DNA from: an uncultured Clostridium sp.
GTDB lineage: Bacteria > Bacillota > Clostridia > TANB77 > CAG-508
Assembly (NCBI GenBank): GCA_947061115.1
Contig: CAMSMU010000006.1
Coordinates: 1 to 42,926, forward strand
Direction: 5' to 3'
Length of the DNA stretch: 42,926 nucleotides
The notes below the pieces were generated by a model, which worked only from the letters and a program-made list of their open reading frames with translations, searched no databases and was not told where the DNA came from. A program made the translations under genes and the position numbers. Below are positions 1 to 9,200 of the stretch, piece after piece. Position 1 is the stretch's first letter, and every line of letters begins with the position of its first letter.

Positions 1-151
1 GGCTGAACTCTATCTATTAAAATTAATAACATATTAATCAGCCCACTATTGTTCTGCTATAGAAAATTTTCTGAATTTGCTTATAGCTTATGAGTAGCAA
101 AATAGAAAATTATATAAAAATATACCTCAAAAATCAAATTAATTATTAAAC

Positions 152-179
152 TTGAAAATTATGTAAAATGTGATATAAT
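152..179 (+). promoter_or_regulatory. Vegetative-type promoter for the nucleotidyltransferase gene
   Basis: TTGAAA at 152-157 and TATAAT at 174-179 are separated by 16 bases, with a TG just upstream of the -10 box. The start codon follows at 202. This is a motif match only. Confidence 0.55.
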
Positions 180-201
180 TAATATAATGAGGTAAAAATA
201 A

Positions 202-1029
202 ATGGAAAATAAGGGTAAAATTGTAGAAATTTCAGGAAAAAAGGTTTATTTAGTAAAGGGAATTTATTATTTTTTTAACGAAAGTAATTTTGAAAGATTA
301 TTACAAGAACATAGACAAGCTTCTAATTATAATGTACCATTTTATGTAGGATTATATTCAAATGAGTTAGTTGAAAGAGTAACAGGAATGAAGGAATATA
401 GAAAAAAGATTTCAGACAATGACAGAGTTAATATGCTAGAAGCATTAGATTTTGTAGATGGAGCATTTATAATAAATTCTTTAGATAAAGATTATATAAC
501 TTCTAGTTTAGCACTTAGATTATTAAAAGATAGAGAACAAGGAAGTAATATTCATGAGGTAAAAACAAAAAAATATAATATAGGGTATGCTTCAGGAGCA
601 TTTAGCAATTTGCATAAAGGGCATATAGAACATTTAAAAGAGATGAAGAAACAATGCAAAACTACTATAGTTGCAGCGAATTCAGATGAATTAATACAAA
701 AATATAAAAATAAAACTTCTTCAGTAAATGAAAAAGCAAGAAGAAAAATATTATCACATATAAAATATGTAGATGTAGCAATTATAACCCATGAATATGA
801 TAAATTAAAAGCATTAGAAAAAGTAAAGGAATTATGTGGAAGCTATTTTGATGCTATATTTGTAGGTAGTGATTGGAAGGGAAATTCTAATTGGGAACAA
901 TTTGAAAAAAAACTTAATACTATGGGAATAGATGTAGTATTTACAGATAGACCAGAGAAGGGAATATCAACAACAGATATAGATAAAGGAAATAGAAAAA
1001 GAACAGTAATAGATAATGCAGATCGTTAA
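202..1029 (+). CDS. Two-domain cytidylyltransferase-like nucleotidyltransferase
   Basis: 275 residues. The C-terminal half (about residues 125-270) is a cytidylyltransferase-like domain: it opens with GYASGAFSNLHKGHIEHL, which contains the HxGH nucleotide-binding motif (HKGH), and ends with ISTTDI, the second signature of this superfamily. Such enzymes transfer a CMP or AMP group to a phosphorylated alcohol or sugar. The N-terminal half (about residues 12-100) looks like a diverged copy of the same fold: FYVGLYSNELVERV matches TIVAANSDELIQKY in the second half, and ALDFVDGAFI matches HIKYVDVAII, but the HxGH motif is missing. This resembles the catalytic/degenerate double-domain layout of ethanolamine-phosphate cytidylyltransferase. 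The substrate cannot be told. The next gene starts 19 bases downstream, so the two are probably co-transcribed. Confidence 0.75.
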   Translation: MENKGKIVEISGKKVYLVKGIYYFFNESNFERLLQEHRQASNYNVPFYVGLYSNELVERVTGMKEYRKKISDNDRVNMLEALDFVDGAFIINSLDKDYITSSLALRLLKDREQGSNIHEVKTKKYNIGYASGAFSNLHKGHIEHLKEMKKQCKTTIVAANSDELIQKYKNKTSSVNEKARRKILSHIKYVDVAIITHEYDKLKALEKVKELCGSYFDAIFVGSDWKGNSNWEQFEKKLNTMGIDVVFTDRPEKGISTTDIDKGNRKRTVIDNADR

Positions 1030-1048
1030 GCGATAGAAAGGAATTTAG

Positions 1049-1582
1049 ATGGCAGGATATGTTATTCATTTAGCTGTTGCGCAAGAATATTTAAAAAATA
1101 ATAAAAATGTAGAGGAAGATTATAATGAGTTTATAAATGGAGTTATATATCCAGATAGTGTAAAAGATAAATCGCAAACACATTATGGTGAAAAAAGCTG
1201 TAAAACCAATTTATATAAATTTTTAGTAGACAAGAAAATAGATAATAGTTTTAATAGAGGTTACTTTTTACATTTACTAACCGATTATCTATTTTATAAT
1301 AAATATATAGGGGATTTTACAAGGGATACACTACTTAATGACTATGATATTTTAAATAAAAAATTGATAGATGAATATAATATAGTATTACCAAATGGAA
1401 TTGAAAAAAAAGTATTTTTAAAAGAAGGCACACCTCAAATATTATCATTAGAAATAATAGAAAAAATGATTAAAGATATATCTAATATGCCTATAGATAA
1501 TGTATCAAATGAGATAATGGAAAATCCAGAAAAATGGACTAAATATAGAGAATATGTAATAAATTATGTAAAAAATAGCTAA
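1049..1582 (+). CDS. Zinc-dependent phospholipase C-like protein
   Basis: 177 residues, no signal peptide. The pattern of likely metal ligands resembles the bacterial zinc-dependent phospholipase C/S1-P1 nuclease fold: His8 near the start (MAGYVIHLAVA), an Asp in FINGVIYPDSVKD, a His a few residues on (QTHYGE), and GYFLHLLTDYLFY with a His and an Asp four residues later. Many short clostridial proteins of this type are cytoplasmic and of unknown substrate, so the enzyme activity is inferred from the ligand pattern only. It follows the nucleotidyltransferase closely and is followed by a clear terminator, so these two genes form a small operon. Confidence 0.6.
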   Translation: MAGYVIHLAVAQEYLKNNKNVEEDYNEFINGVIYPDSVKDKSQTHYGEKSCKTNLYKFLVDKKIDNSFNRGYFLHLLTDYLFYNKYIGDFTRDTLLNDYDILNKKLIDEYNIVLPNGIEKKVFLKEGTPQILSLEIIEKMIKDISNMPIDNVSNEIMENPEKWTKYREYVINYVKNS

Positions 1583-1599
1583 TATAATTATATAAAGTA

Positions 1600-1629
1600 A
1601 AACTGTTAATGGTTATTAACAGTTTTTTA
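1600..1629 (+). terminator. Rho-independent terminator after the two-gene operon
   Basis: A perfect 10-bp stem (AACTGTTAAT at 1601-1610 with ATTAACAGTT at 1615-1624), a GGTT loop and a trailing T run. Confidence 0.85.
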
Positions 1630-1710
1630 TGTAATTATGGAACTTTAATATAATATATGTATTTATTCCTCATAATCTGAATAAATATAATTTACAGAGG
1701 AGGAAAAAAT

Positions 1711-3411
1711 ATGGTAGGAAAGATAAGTACAAAAAAAAGAATGAGAAATGCAATATTTCTTACATTAATAATAATAACAGCATTACTTACAAGGATAGGA
1801 TATATTCAGTTTATAAAAGGAGGAGAACTTAAAGCAAAAGCATATGCACAGCAGACATCAGATAGAACTGTAAGTGCTAAAAGAGGAACAATATATGATA
1901 GCACAGGAAAAACAGTATTAGCAGTTAGCAGTACAGTAGAAACAGTTACAGTAAATCCTACAAATATAAAAGAAGAAAATAAAGAAAAGATCGCAAAAAA
2001 GTTATCAGAATTATTTGAACTTGATTATGAGAAAGTTTTAAAAAGAGTAAAAAAGAGATCATCAATTGAGACAATAGTAAAAAAAGTAGATAAAGAAAAA
2101 ACAAATGAATTAAGAAAGTGGTTACAAGAAAATAATATATCAGAAGGTATAAATATAGATGAAGATACGAAAAGATATTATCCATTAAATAATTTAGCTT
2201 CTCAAATTATAGGTTTTTGCGGTAGTGATAATCAGGGTTTAAATGGGGTAGAGGCAAAATATGATGATTACTTAAAAGGCAAAGCTGGAGCAATAAGCAA
2301 AATAACAGATGCATCAGGTGCTAGCATAAAAGATACATATGAGGAATATACAAATCCAAAAGATGGAGACGATTTAGTATTAACAATAGATAGTACAATA
2401 CAAGGTATAGCAGAAAAATATTTAAAAGAAGCATGTATAGATAATGTATGTACAGATGGTGGAAATATAATAATAATGAGTCCAAAAACAGGTGATATAT
2501 TGGCATTAGCTAGTTATCCAGATTATAATCTAAATGATCCATTTGCAGTAGATGAAAGTTTGCCAAAAGAAGAGCAGACAAAACAAATGCAACAATTATG
2601 GAGAAATAAGGCTATATCAGATACATATGAACCAGGGTCTACATTCAAATTAGTAACAGCGTCAGCATCATTAGAAGAAGGAATAACTACTCCAGATAGA
2701 GCAGGAGAATTTTGTTGCTTTGGATATATAGAAATAGCAGGTGTAAAAATGAAATGTTGGAGACATTATAGGCCACATGGTTCAGAAAGTTTAAGAGATG
2801 CACTAATGAATTCATGTAATCCAGTATTTATAGGATTAGGGCAAAAGCTAGGAGTACATAAATATTATGAATATTTAAATAAATTTGGATTCTTTAAAAT
2901 TACAGGAATAGATATACCAGGAGAAGCAGGCTCTATATTTTTAAAAGAAGAGAAAGTAGGCCCTGTGGAATTAGGAACAATAGCATTTGGGCAGAGGTTT
3001 GAAGTTACACCAATTCAAATGGCAACAATGTTATCAAGTATTGCAAATGGTGGAACATATATAAAACCACGAGTAGTAAAGCAAATTATAAGTAATACAG
3101 AAACAGATGAAGAAGGAAATAAAAAAGTAACTAATATCGAGCCAATAAATGGAGAAAGAGTAATATCTGAAAAAACAGCAAAAGAAGTATTAAGTATGAT
3201 GCAAACGGTTGTAGATGAAGGAACAGGAAAAAATGCAAAAGTTGAAGGATATTCAATAGGAGGAAAAACAGGTACATCAGAAGATGGAGTTAATACAAAT
3301 AAATATGTTACATCGTTTATAGGTACAGCACCAACGGAAGATCCAGAGGTAGTAGTTTTAATAACTCTTTATAATCCAACTGGTGAAGGGGGACACCAAG
3401 GAGGTGAGTGA
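1711..3411 (+). CDS. spoVD: Class B penicillin-binding protein (SpoVD/FtsI type), 5' part interrupted by the 12.1-kb element
   Basis: As it stands 566 residues. There is an N-terminal membrane anchor (about residues 12-33), a PBP dimerisation domain starting with the RGTIYDSTG segment, and a transpeptidase domain with STFK (PGSTFKLV), SCN (MNSCNPVF) and KTG (GGKTGTSED). Known role of the family: septal or spore-cortex peptidoglycan cross-linking. The family's conserved C-terminal segment normally runs GEGGHQGGGVAAPVGGQ and then into the last helix. Here it breaks after GEGGHQGG and hits a stop two codons later. The missing 32 codons are at 15530-15628, so excision of the insert would restore 596 residues. 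The rebuilt protein lacks the PASTA domain of Bacillus SpoVD, so FtsI/PBP2B is an alternative name. The RBS is AGAGGAGG, 8 bases before ATG. Loss of the last helix of the transpeptidase fold probably inactivates the truncated form (inference). Confidence 0.88.
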   Translation: MVGKISTKKRMRNAIFLTLIIITALLTRIGYIQFIKGGELKAKAYAQQTSDRTVSAKRGTIYDSTGKTVLAVSSTVETVTVNPTNIKEENKEKIAKKLSELFELDYEKVLKRVKKRSSIETIVKKVDKEKTNELRKWLQENNISEGINIDEDTKRYYPLNNLASQIIGFCGSDNQGLNGVEAKYDDYLKGKAGAISKITDASGASIKDTYEEYTNPKDGDDLVLTIDSTIQGIAEKYLKEACIDNVCTDGGNIIIMSPKTGDILALASYPDYNLNDPFAVDESLPKEEQTKQMQQLWRNKAISDTYEPGSTFKLVTASASLEEGITTPDRAGEFCCFGYIEIAGVKMKCWRHYRPHGSESLRDALMNSCNPVFIGLGQKLGVHKYYEYLNKFGFFKITGIDIPGEAGSIFLKEEKVGPVELGTIAFGQRFEVTPIQMATMLSSIANGGTYIKPRVVKQIISNTETDEEGNKKVTNIEPINGERVISEKTAKEVLSMMQTVVDEGTGKNAKVEGYSIGGKTGTSEDGVNTNKYVTSFIGTAPTEDPEVVVLITLYNPTGEGGHQGGE

Positions 3412-3432
3412 TTTATTTTGTCACTGTACAAT
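3391..3432 (+). other. attL junction
   Basis: Host PBP sequence up to the GAGGTG core (3401-3406), then element sequence. Eight bases inside the core lies ATTTTGTCACT (3415-3425), the likely integrase half-site, mirrored at the other end of the element at the same distance. Confidence 0.82.
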
Positions 3433-3525
3433 ATAAAAATTTTAAATTAAATATTAGTTATGTGTTAAAACTGGTAGATTTTAAGAATATAACTTTTTTT
3501 ATTTTAATAAATATATTAGATTAAT

Positions 3526-3554
3526 TTGCTTAATAAATAATAGTATGATACAAT
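3526..3554 (+). promoter_or_regulatory. Possible promoter for the EAL-domain gene
   Basis: TTGCTT (3526-3531) and TACAAT (3549-3554) with a 17-base spacer, inside the element 50 bases before the start codon. Confidence 0.4.
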
Positions 3555-3604
3555 CATTGTAATTTAATAAATAAATAGGAGAAAGGTTCAATTACTAAGT
3601 ATTT

Positions 3605-5851
3605 ATGAAGAAAGTAAAACCAGAAAAAAAGTTTAAAAGTCAATATAAAACTAATAAAATAAGTTATATATCAATTTTTATTATATTTGTAATAGTAATT
3701 ATTTTATCGTTTTCATATATTATATATATGAAAAATTTGATTTACCAAAATGTATATCAAAATATACAAGAGCTTAGTGAGCAAACAGCAACACAACTTA
3801 ATTTAGCAATTACAGATCAAAAAAATATTATTAATTTAATGGGCGAATATGTAAACAGAGGACATTTTCATAAAGAAGAGGAAATTTTTGATAATTTTAA
3901 GGAAGAACTAGACAATTATCATTTTACTAGATTGGTTATATTAGATAAACAAGGAAATGGTATAACAAGTGATGGCTTTACAGTTAAAAATTATGCTAAT
4001 ATTGAGGAATTTTTTAATCAAGAAGATGTATATTTATCTGAGAATAGACCAAGCACAGTGTCAAATAATCAAGTAAACATATATTCAAAAACTATTACTT
4101 TAAATAATGAAGAAAAAGTATTAATGGCAACAATAAATACTTTTGACTATAAACAGCTTTTATTAAGAAGATTGTTTGGAAAAGGTGGCACATATTTAAT
4201 AAATAATACAGGTAGTGTACTGATCGATTCTTTTGATAATATTAAAGAAAGTAATGCTAATTTATATGATTATATAAAATCAAGATACAATATAACAGAT
4301 GATAAAAATATTCAAAAAATAGACAAAATGGAAGATGATATAAAAAATGGTTTAATAAATACGTTCGATATTGATGCAGATGGTACAACTTATTTTATAC
4401 ATTATGAACAGCTTGAAATTAATAATTGGTATGTTGTAACAACAGCATCTGATAATACAATTGCAAATGAACTTATAAGATTAGTTACAATAACAGCTAC
4501 AATCTGTTTGGGAGTATCTTTTGTAATAATTTCTATTACAATTTATATTAATATTTCAAATCAAAGAAAAAATGAAAAATTATATCATACAGCATATATA
4601 GATCCTGTAACATTACTTGGAAATGAACACTATTTTAGAGAAAATGGCAGGAACTATTTGTTAGAACATAATCAAAATAAAAAGTATATAATAACAGTTG
4701 ATATAAATAAATTTAAAGCATTAAATAATATTCATGGTTATCAATTTTGTAATGAAATTCTAAAATCATTAGGTGAAAAACTAAGATCATTATTACCACA
4801 AGATAATATTACATGTAGGATTTCAAATGATGTTTTTGCCAGTTTATTTAGCTATAAGCAAGATATTAATGAATTACTATATAATATATCAAACAATGCA
4901 TCTAAACTAGATATAAATGGAATTAAAATACAAATTAATTTAGCTATTGGTGCTTGTGAAATTTTACCTAGTAATTTAGACATTAATAAATTATTAGATA
5001 AAGCATATTTTGCACGTTCTAAAATAAAAGGTTTGTATCACAATAATTATTATTTATATGATGAAACATTAGAAAATAAAATGTTAGAAGAACAAGAAAT
5101 AGAATCTACAATGAAAGATGCATTAAAAAATAAAGAATTTGAAATTTTCTATCAACCTAAAATATATGTAGGAAATGAAAAAGTTTATGGAGCAGAAGCA
5201 TTAGTAAGATGGAATAAAAATGGAAATTATATACCACCTAGTAAATTTATTCCATTATTTGAAAAAAATAAATTTATAATGAAATTAGACATATATATAT
5301 TTGAACAAGTTTGTATAGATTTAGCCAATTGGCGAGATAAGTATGGATTTGTACCAAATATTTCAATAAATGTTTCAAAGGAACAGTTTGTAGATGAGAA
5401 TTTTATTAACAAATATGTTGAAATATGTAGCAAATATAATTTAGAACCGAACCAAATTGACTTAGAAATAACAGAAAGTGCGACAATTGATCCTAATATT
5501 GATATATTAACAGTCATGAATAAAATAAAAGAAAGAGGTTTTACTATTTCAATTGACGATTTCGGTACAGGAAATTCCTCTCTTAGTATGTTACAAAATA
5601 TGCCAATTGATATAATTAAGATAGATAAAATATTTGTAGATAAAGCTAATTTGGAAAGTGACGAAAATATTATAAATTATATTATGCTAATGGCAAAACA
5701 TTTAAACACAAAAACGGTTATAGAGGGAGTAGAAACGAAAGATCAGGTACAGTTTATAAGGAAAATAGGTGGAGATATTATACAAGGATATTATTATTCA
5801 AAACCAATATCAAAAGAAGAATTTGAAAAATATTTTAATGAAAACATGTAA
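3605..5851 (+). CDS. Membrane c-di-GMP phosphodiesterase (dCache-like sensor, degenerate GGDEF, EAL)
   Basis: 748 residues. A transmembrane helix (about 20-42) and a second one (about 295-318) flank an extracellular sensor region of Cache type. Next comes a GGDEF-type domain (about 330-480) whose fold motifs are recognisable (DINKFKALNN) but whose active site is RISNDVF instead of RxGGDEF, so it should not make c-di-GMP. The EAL domain (about 500-745) has the catalytic set: AEALVRW, LEITES, DDFGTG, a Lys in IIKIDK, and EGVE. It is therefore predicted to hydrolyse c-di-GMP. It is the first gene of the element and is followed by its own terminator; the downstream genes encode surface adhesion parts, so it may tune attachment. 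That link is inferred from neighbourhood and from known c-di-GMP control of adhesins. Confidence 0.9.
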   Translation: MKKVKPEKKFKSQYKTNKISYISIFIIFVIVIILSFSYIIYMKNLIYQNVYQNIQELSEQTATQLNLAITDQKNIINLMGEYVNRGHFHKEEEIFDNFKEELDNYHFTRLVILDKQGNGITSDGFTVKNYANIEEFFNQEDVYLSENRPSTVSNNQVNIYSKTITLNNEEKVLMATINTFDYKQLLLRRLFGKGGTYLINNTGSVLIDSFDNIKESNANLYDYIKSRYNITDDKNIQKIDKMEDDIKNGLINTFDIDADGTTYFIHYEQLEINNWYVVTTASDNTIANELIRLVTITATICLGVSFVIISITIYINISNQRKNEKLYHTAYIDPVTLLGNEHYFRENGRNYLLEHNQNKKYIITVDINKFKALNNIHGYQFCNEILKSLGEKLRSLLPQDNITCRISNDVFASLFSYKQDINELLYNISNNASKLDINGIKIQINLAIGACEILPSNLDINKLLDKAYFARSKIKGLYHNNYYLYDETLENKMLEEQEIESTMKDALKNKEFEIFYQPKIYVGNEKVYGAEALVRWNKNGNYIPPSKFIPLFEKNKFIMKLDIYIFEQVCIDLANWRDKYGFVPNISINVSKEQFVDENFINKYVEICSKYNLEPNQIDLEITESATIDPNIDILTVMNKIKERGFTISIDDFGTGNSSLSMLQNMPIDIIKIDKIFVDKANLESDENIINYIMLMAKHLNTKTVIEGVETKDQVQFIRKIGGDIIQGYYYSKPISKEEFEKYFNENM

Positions 5852-5870
5852 AGAATATTGGACAATTTTT

Positions 5871-5911
5871 AATAACTAAAAGTTATATAAAACGACTTTT
5901 AGTTATTTTTT
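5871..5911 (+). terminator. Terminator after the EAL gene
   Basis: A perfect 13-bp stem (5871-5883 with 5895-5907) followed by a T run. Confidence 0.85.
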
Positions 5912-6201
5912 GTATAATATTATATAAAGGTTATAAATTAAGATATAATAAACTGCATAGATGTATAAAAACTAACAATAAGTAACAAAATTGTATTAAA
6001 ATTTTAATTATTTAGTAACACAAAAATAATGATTATAATATATAATCATAAATATAAGATTTTTTAATATTATAAGTAAAAATATCACCAATATAGTTTA
6101 CATAAGAAAAGAAATATGATATAATAAAAAGAGGATTAAAAATGGTTATAGGTAAGTATTCCAAAAACCTAAATATATTATATTAAGAAAGGATTATATT
6201 T
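5912..6201 (+). promoter_or_regulatory. Intergenic leader with promoter and a 14-codon leader ORF
   Basis: The gap before the giant gene holds a promoter (TTTACA at 6098-6103, 16 bases, TATAAT at 6120-6125). After it comes a small frame at 6142-6186 (ATG preceded by GAGG, product MVIGKYSKNLNILY), ending 15 bases before the ATG of the giant gene. I see no c-di-GMP-I or -II riboswitch core here. The rest is simple AT-rich sequence. Confidence 0.45.
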
Positions 6202-9200
6202 ATGGAAGAAAATATGGAAAATAAAAAAATTAGAGATAAGTTTTTATTAAAAATGATAATTTGTCTTATTTTATTATTAATTGTGTTTTTACTACCAATA
6301 TATTCTAATAGATCTTTAGCAGCAGAGCAAGCAGAAAGTCCAGAATTTGTATATTTATCAGATATAAACTATTCTTCAGCAAAAGTAGGTTGGGGAAAAT
6401 TGCATTTAAATCAGACTGATAGTGGAGCTGCATTTTCTGTAAAAATAGAAGGTGGGGTCTATAGCTTTTCAAAAGGTATTTGGGCACATGCAACTTCTGA
6501 AATAGTATATGATTTAACAAATTATAAAGATTATGATTATTTTACTACATATATGGGAGTAAATACAACATCTGGTAATAATGGTAATGGTGTTAAATTT
6601 TATATATTTACTTCAGTTGATGGAAAACAATGGAACTTAGAAAAAGAATCATCAGTAATTAAATCAGCAAATGACGCAGTGTTTGCTAGAATAGATATAA
6701 GAAATGCAAAATTCTTAAAATTAATAGCAAATGATAATGGATCAAATGGAAATGACCATGCTGTTTATGTAGATCCAAAATTAAGAAAAGAGACATATGA
6801 AGATCCAGGAGAAGATTTAGTTCCTTCAATAGAGATATTAGATCAAAAAATAAAAGGAGAATTCGCAAATGCAGATTTGGTAACTAATAAAGAATATGAA
6901 TTAACACTTCTAAAAAGGGAACTTATTAGCAGAGTAGGAAATTACGCCTTAAAAAAGTTTTTAAGTGCAAGTCAAGAAAATAAAGAAGCATATACTTGGT
7001 TAACAAGTGATGTAGATAATATTAGATTATACATATTAGGTGGAACACCAGAAGGAGGAAGTTATTTTAATTCATTAACACAACTTTCTAGACTTTACAG
7101 TGAATATAAAGATGACTTTACTCTAACAGAAAAGTTGAATAATAAGTGGTATCCAGATTTAACTTATGGAGACTTATATAAAAAGATGGCAATTTCACTT
7201 TCTTTAACACATTCACAAAATGTAGGTTTATGGATGCAATCAGGTGCAGCAGAAAATAAATCAGATGCACTTAGACGTTATGCAATATATAAATATATGC
7301 ATAAAACTGGAAGATTAAGAGCAACTGAAAACTTTGATATTACACCTTGGTTTGAGGCACTACATGTTGAAGAAATGCGTTTTGTTATGAATAACTTAAT
7401 AGATGATGAGGAAATTTTATGGTTAAATTCATATGTTCAAGATAAATTAGATCAATATAAAACAACAAATTATTTAACACCTCATCCATATATAGCTTAT
7501 GTTTGGCCTAATTATGGTAATGGAATTTACTATGATGAAGCAAATAAACAATATTTCAATGAGCTATTTGCTGTAAAAGATAGAGAAAGTGGAGAAGAAA
7601 ATAAAAAAATTGGATTATTTGATTTAACATATACTATACCAGGAGGAAAAAACATACCAAGCTATGAATTATCTGTAACAAGAGGAACTCCACAATACAA
7701 ACTATATAAAGTATGGATGAACTTTAGAAATAAATTTGGAACAGGATGTGTTTGTGGAGGAATTTCAAAAAGTGGTTCAAATATTCGTGCAACTCATGGA
7801 ATACCTGCAACAGTTATAGGTCAACCAGGACATGCAGCACTTTTATGTTACAGCAAAAATAATGATGGAAAAGGTTATTGGGGAATAGACAATGACGTAA
7901 GTGGATGGACATTATCAGAAAAAGGTGAAAGAATGTTATTAGGTTGGGGAAATGCCGCCTATTCTAGAGGATATTCTGTAGTATATATGGTATTAGCTCA
8001 AGAAGCAATAAATGACTTTACAAATTTAGTAAAAAGTGAAGAACAAAGTATGCTTGCAAAAGTATATGCAGGAGATTTAGCAAAACAAGAACAGGCATAT
8101 GAAAAAGCAGTAGAAATACAACCTATAAATATTGATGGTTGGGTTGGCTTAATTAATGTATATAATGCAAATCCAAATAAAACAGAGAATGACTATTATA
8201 ATTTAGCAGAAAGAATAGCAGAAAATTTAAAATGTTTCCCATTACCAATGCAACATTTAACAAATTTAATAAAAACAAGATTAACAAGTGTAGAAAGTAT
8301 ATATAAATTTACACTTTTACAAACAAGAATTTTAGAAGAAGGAAGTAAACTTCCTAATACCGCAACTGATCAAGTACTTCAACCATCAGTTACAAGAACA
8401 GAAGCAAATTATTTATTAGGAAAATTAGACAAAACAATTGCAACATTTTCATTTGATGGTAATGATGCAGGAAAAATTGTATTATCAAACCGCTTTAATG
8501 GAAATGGTGTCCGTTGGGATTATTGCTTAACTGGAAAAGGCGAAAATGAAAATTGGGAAAATGCTGAGTGGCATGAAGTTTCATTTACAGCTGAAGAGGA
8601 ACATAAATTACAATTAACTCAAGAAGAGATAGCAAAAATTACACCAGAGAATGATATATATGTTCATATTGTTGGGGTAAATTATGACGAAGAAAATTTA
8701 TATAAAATTGATATAATAGAACAAGCACTTCCTAATAATTTGTATGCTAATGATTGGGAAAATAAGGTAATTGGAGCTACTGGAGCAATGGAATGGCGTT
8801 ATACAGAAAATGATAATTGGACATCATACAATGTAGCTTATCCAGACTTAACAGGAAATAAAACTGTACAAGTAAGACAATCAGCAACAGGAACAAAAAT
8901 AGCCAGTCCTACATCAGAAATATATAGATTTACCAAAGACAACTGGACAGATACAAGAAAATATATACCAATAGAACATCTATCAATACACAGTTATTCA
9001 ACACAATCAACAGACAACAAGAGACCTTATTATGCACCAAATGCAATTGATGGTAATATTAATACTATGTGGCATACAGACTTTGCACAAAATGTTTTAC
9101 AACAATCAACAAAACCTTTTATTGCTATAGAATTAGACGAACCAAGAAATATATCAGCTTTAGAATTTGTGCAAGGTAAATGGAGAGATAATGATCCAGT

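Noticed and set aside
1640-1700. A sigma-E-like sporulation promoter before the PBP gene (CATAATCT at 1671)
   Set aside because: The match to the -10 consensus is partial and no well-spaced -35 box is found. It cannot be used to decide between SpoVD and FtsI.
5912-6201. A c-di-GMP riboswitch before the giant surface gene
   Set aside because: It would fit the nearby phosphodiesterase, but neither the class I nor class II conserved core is present.
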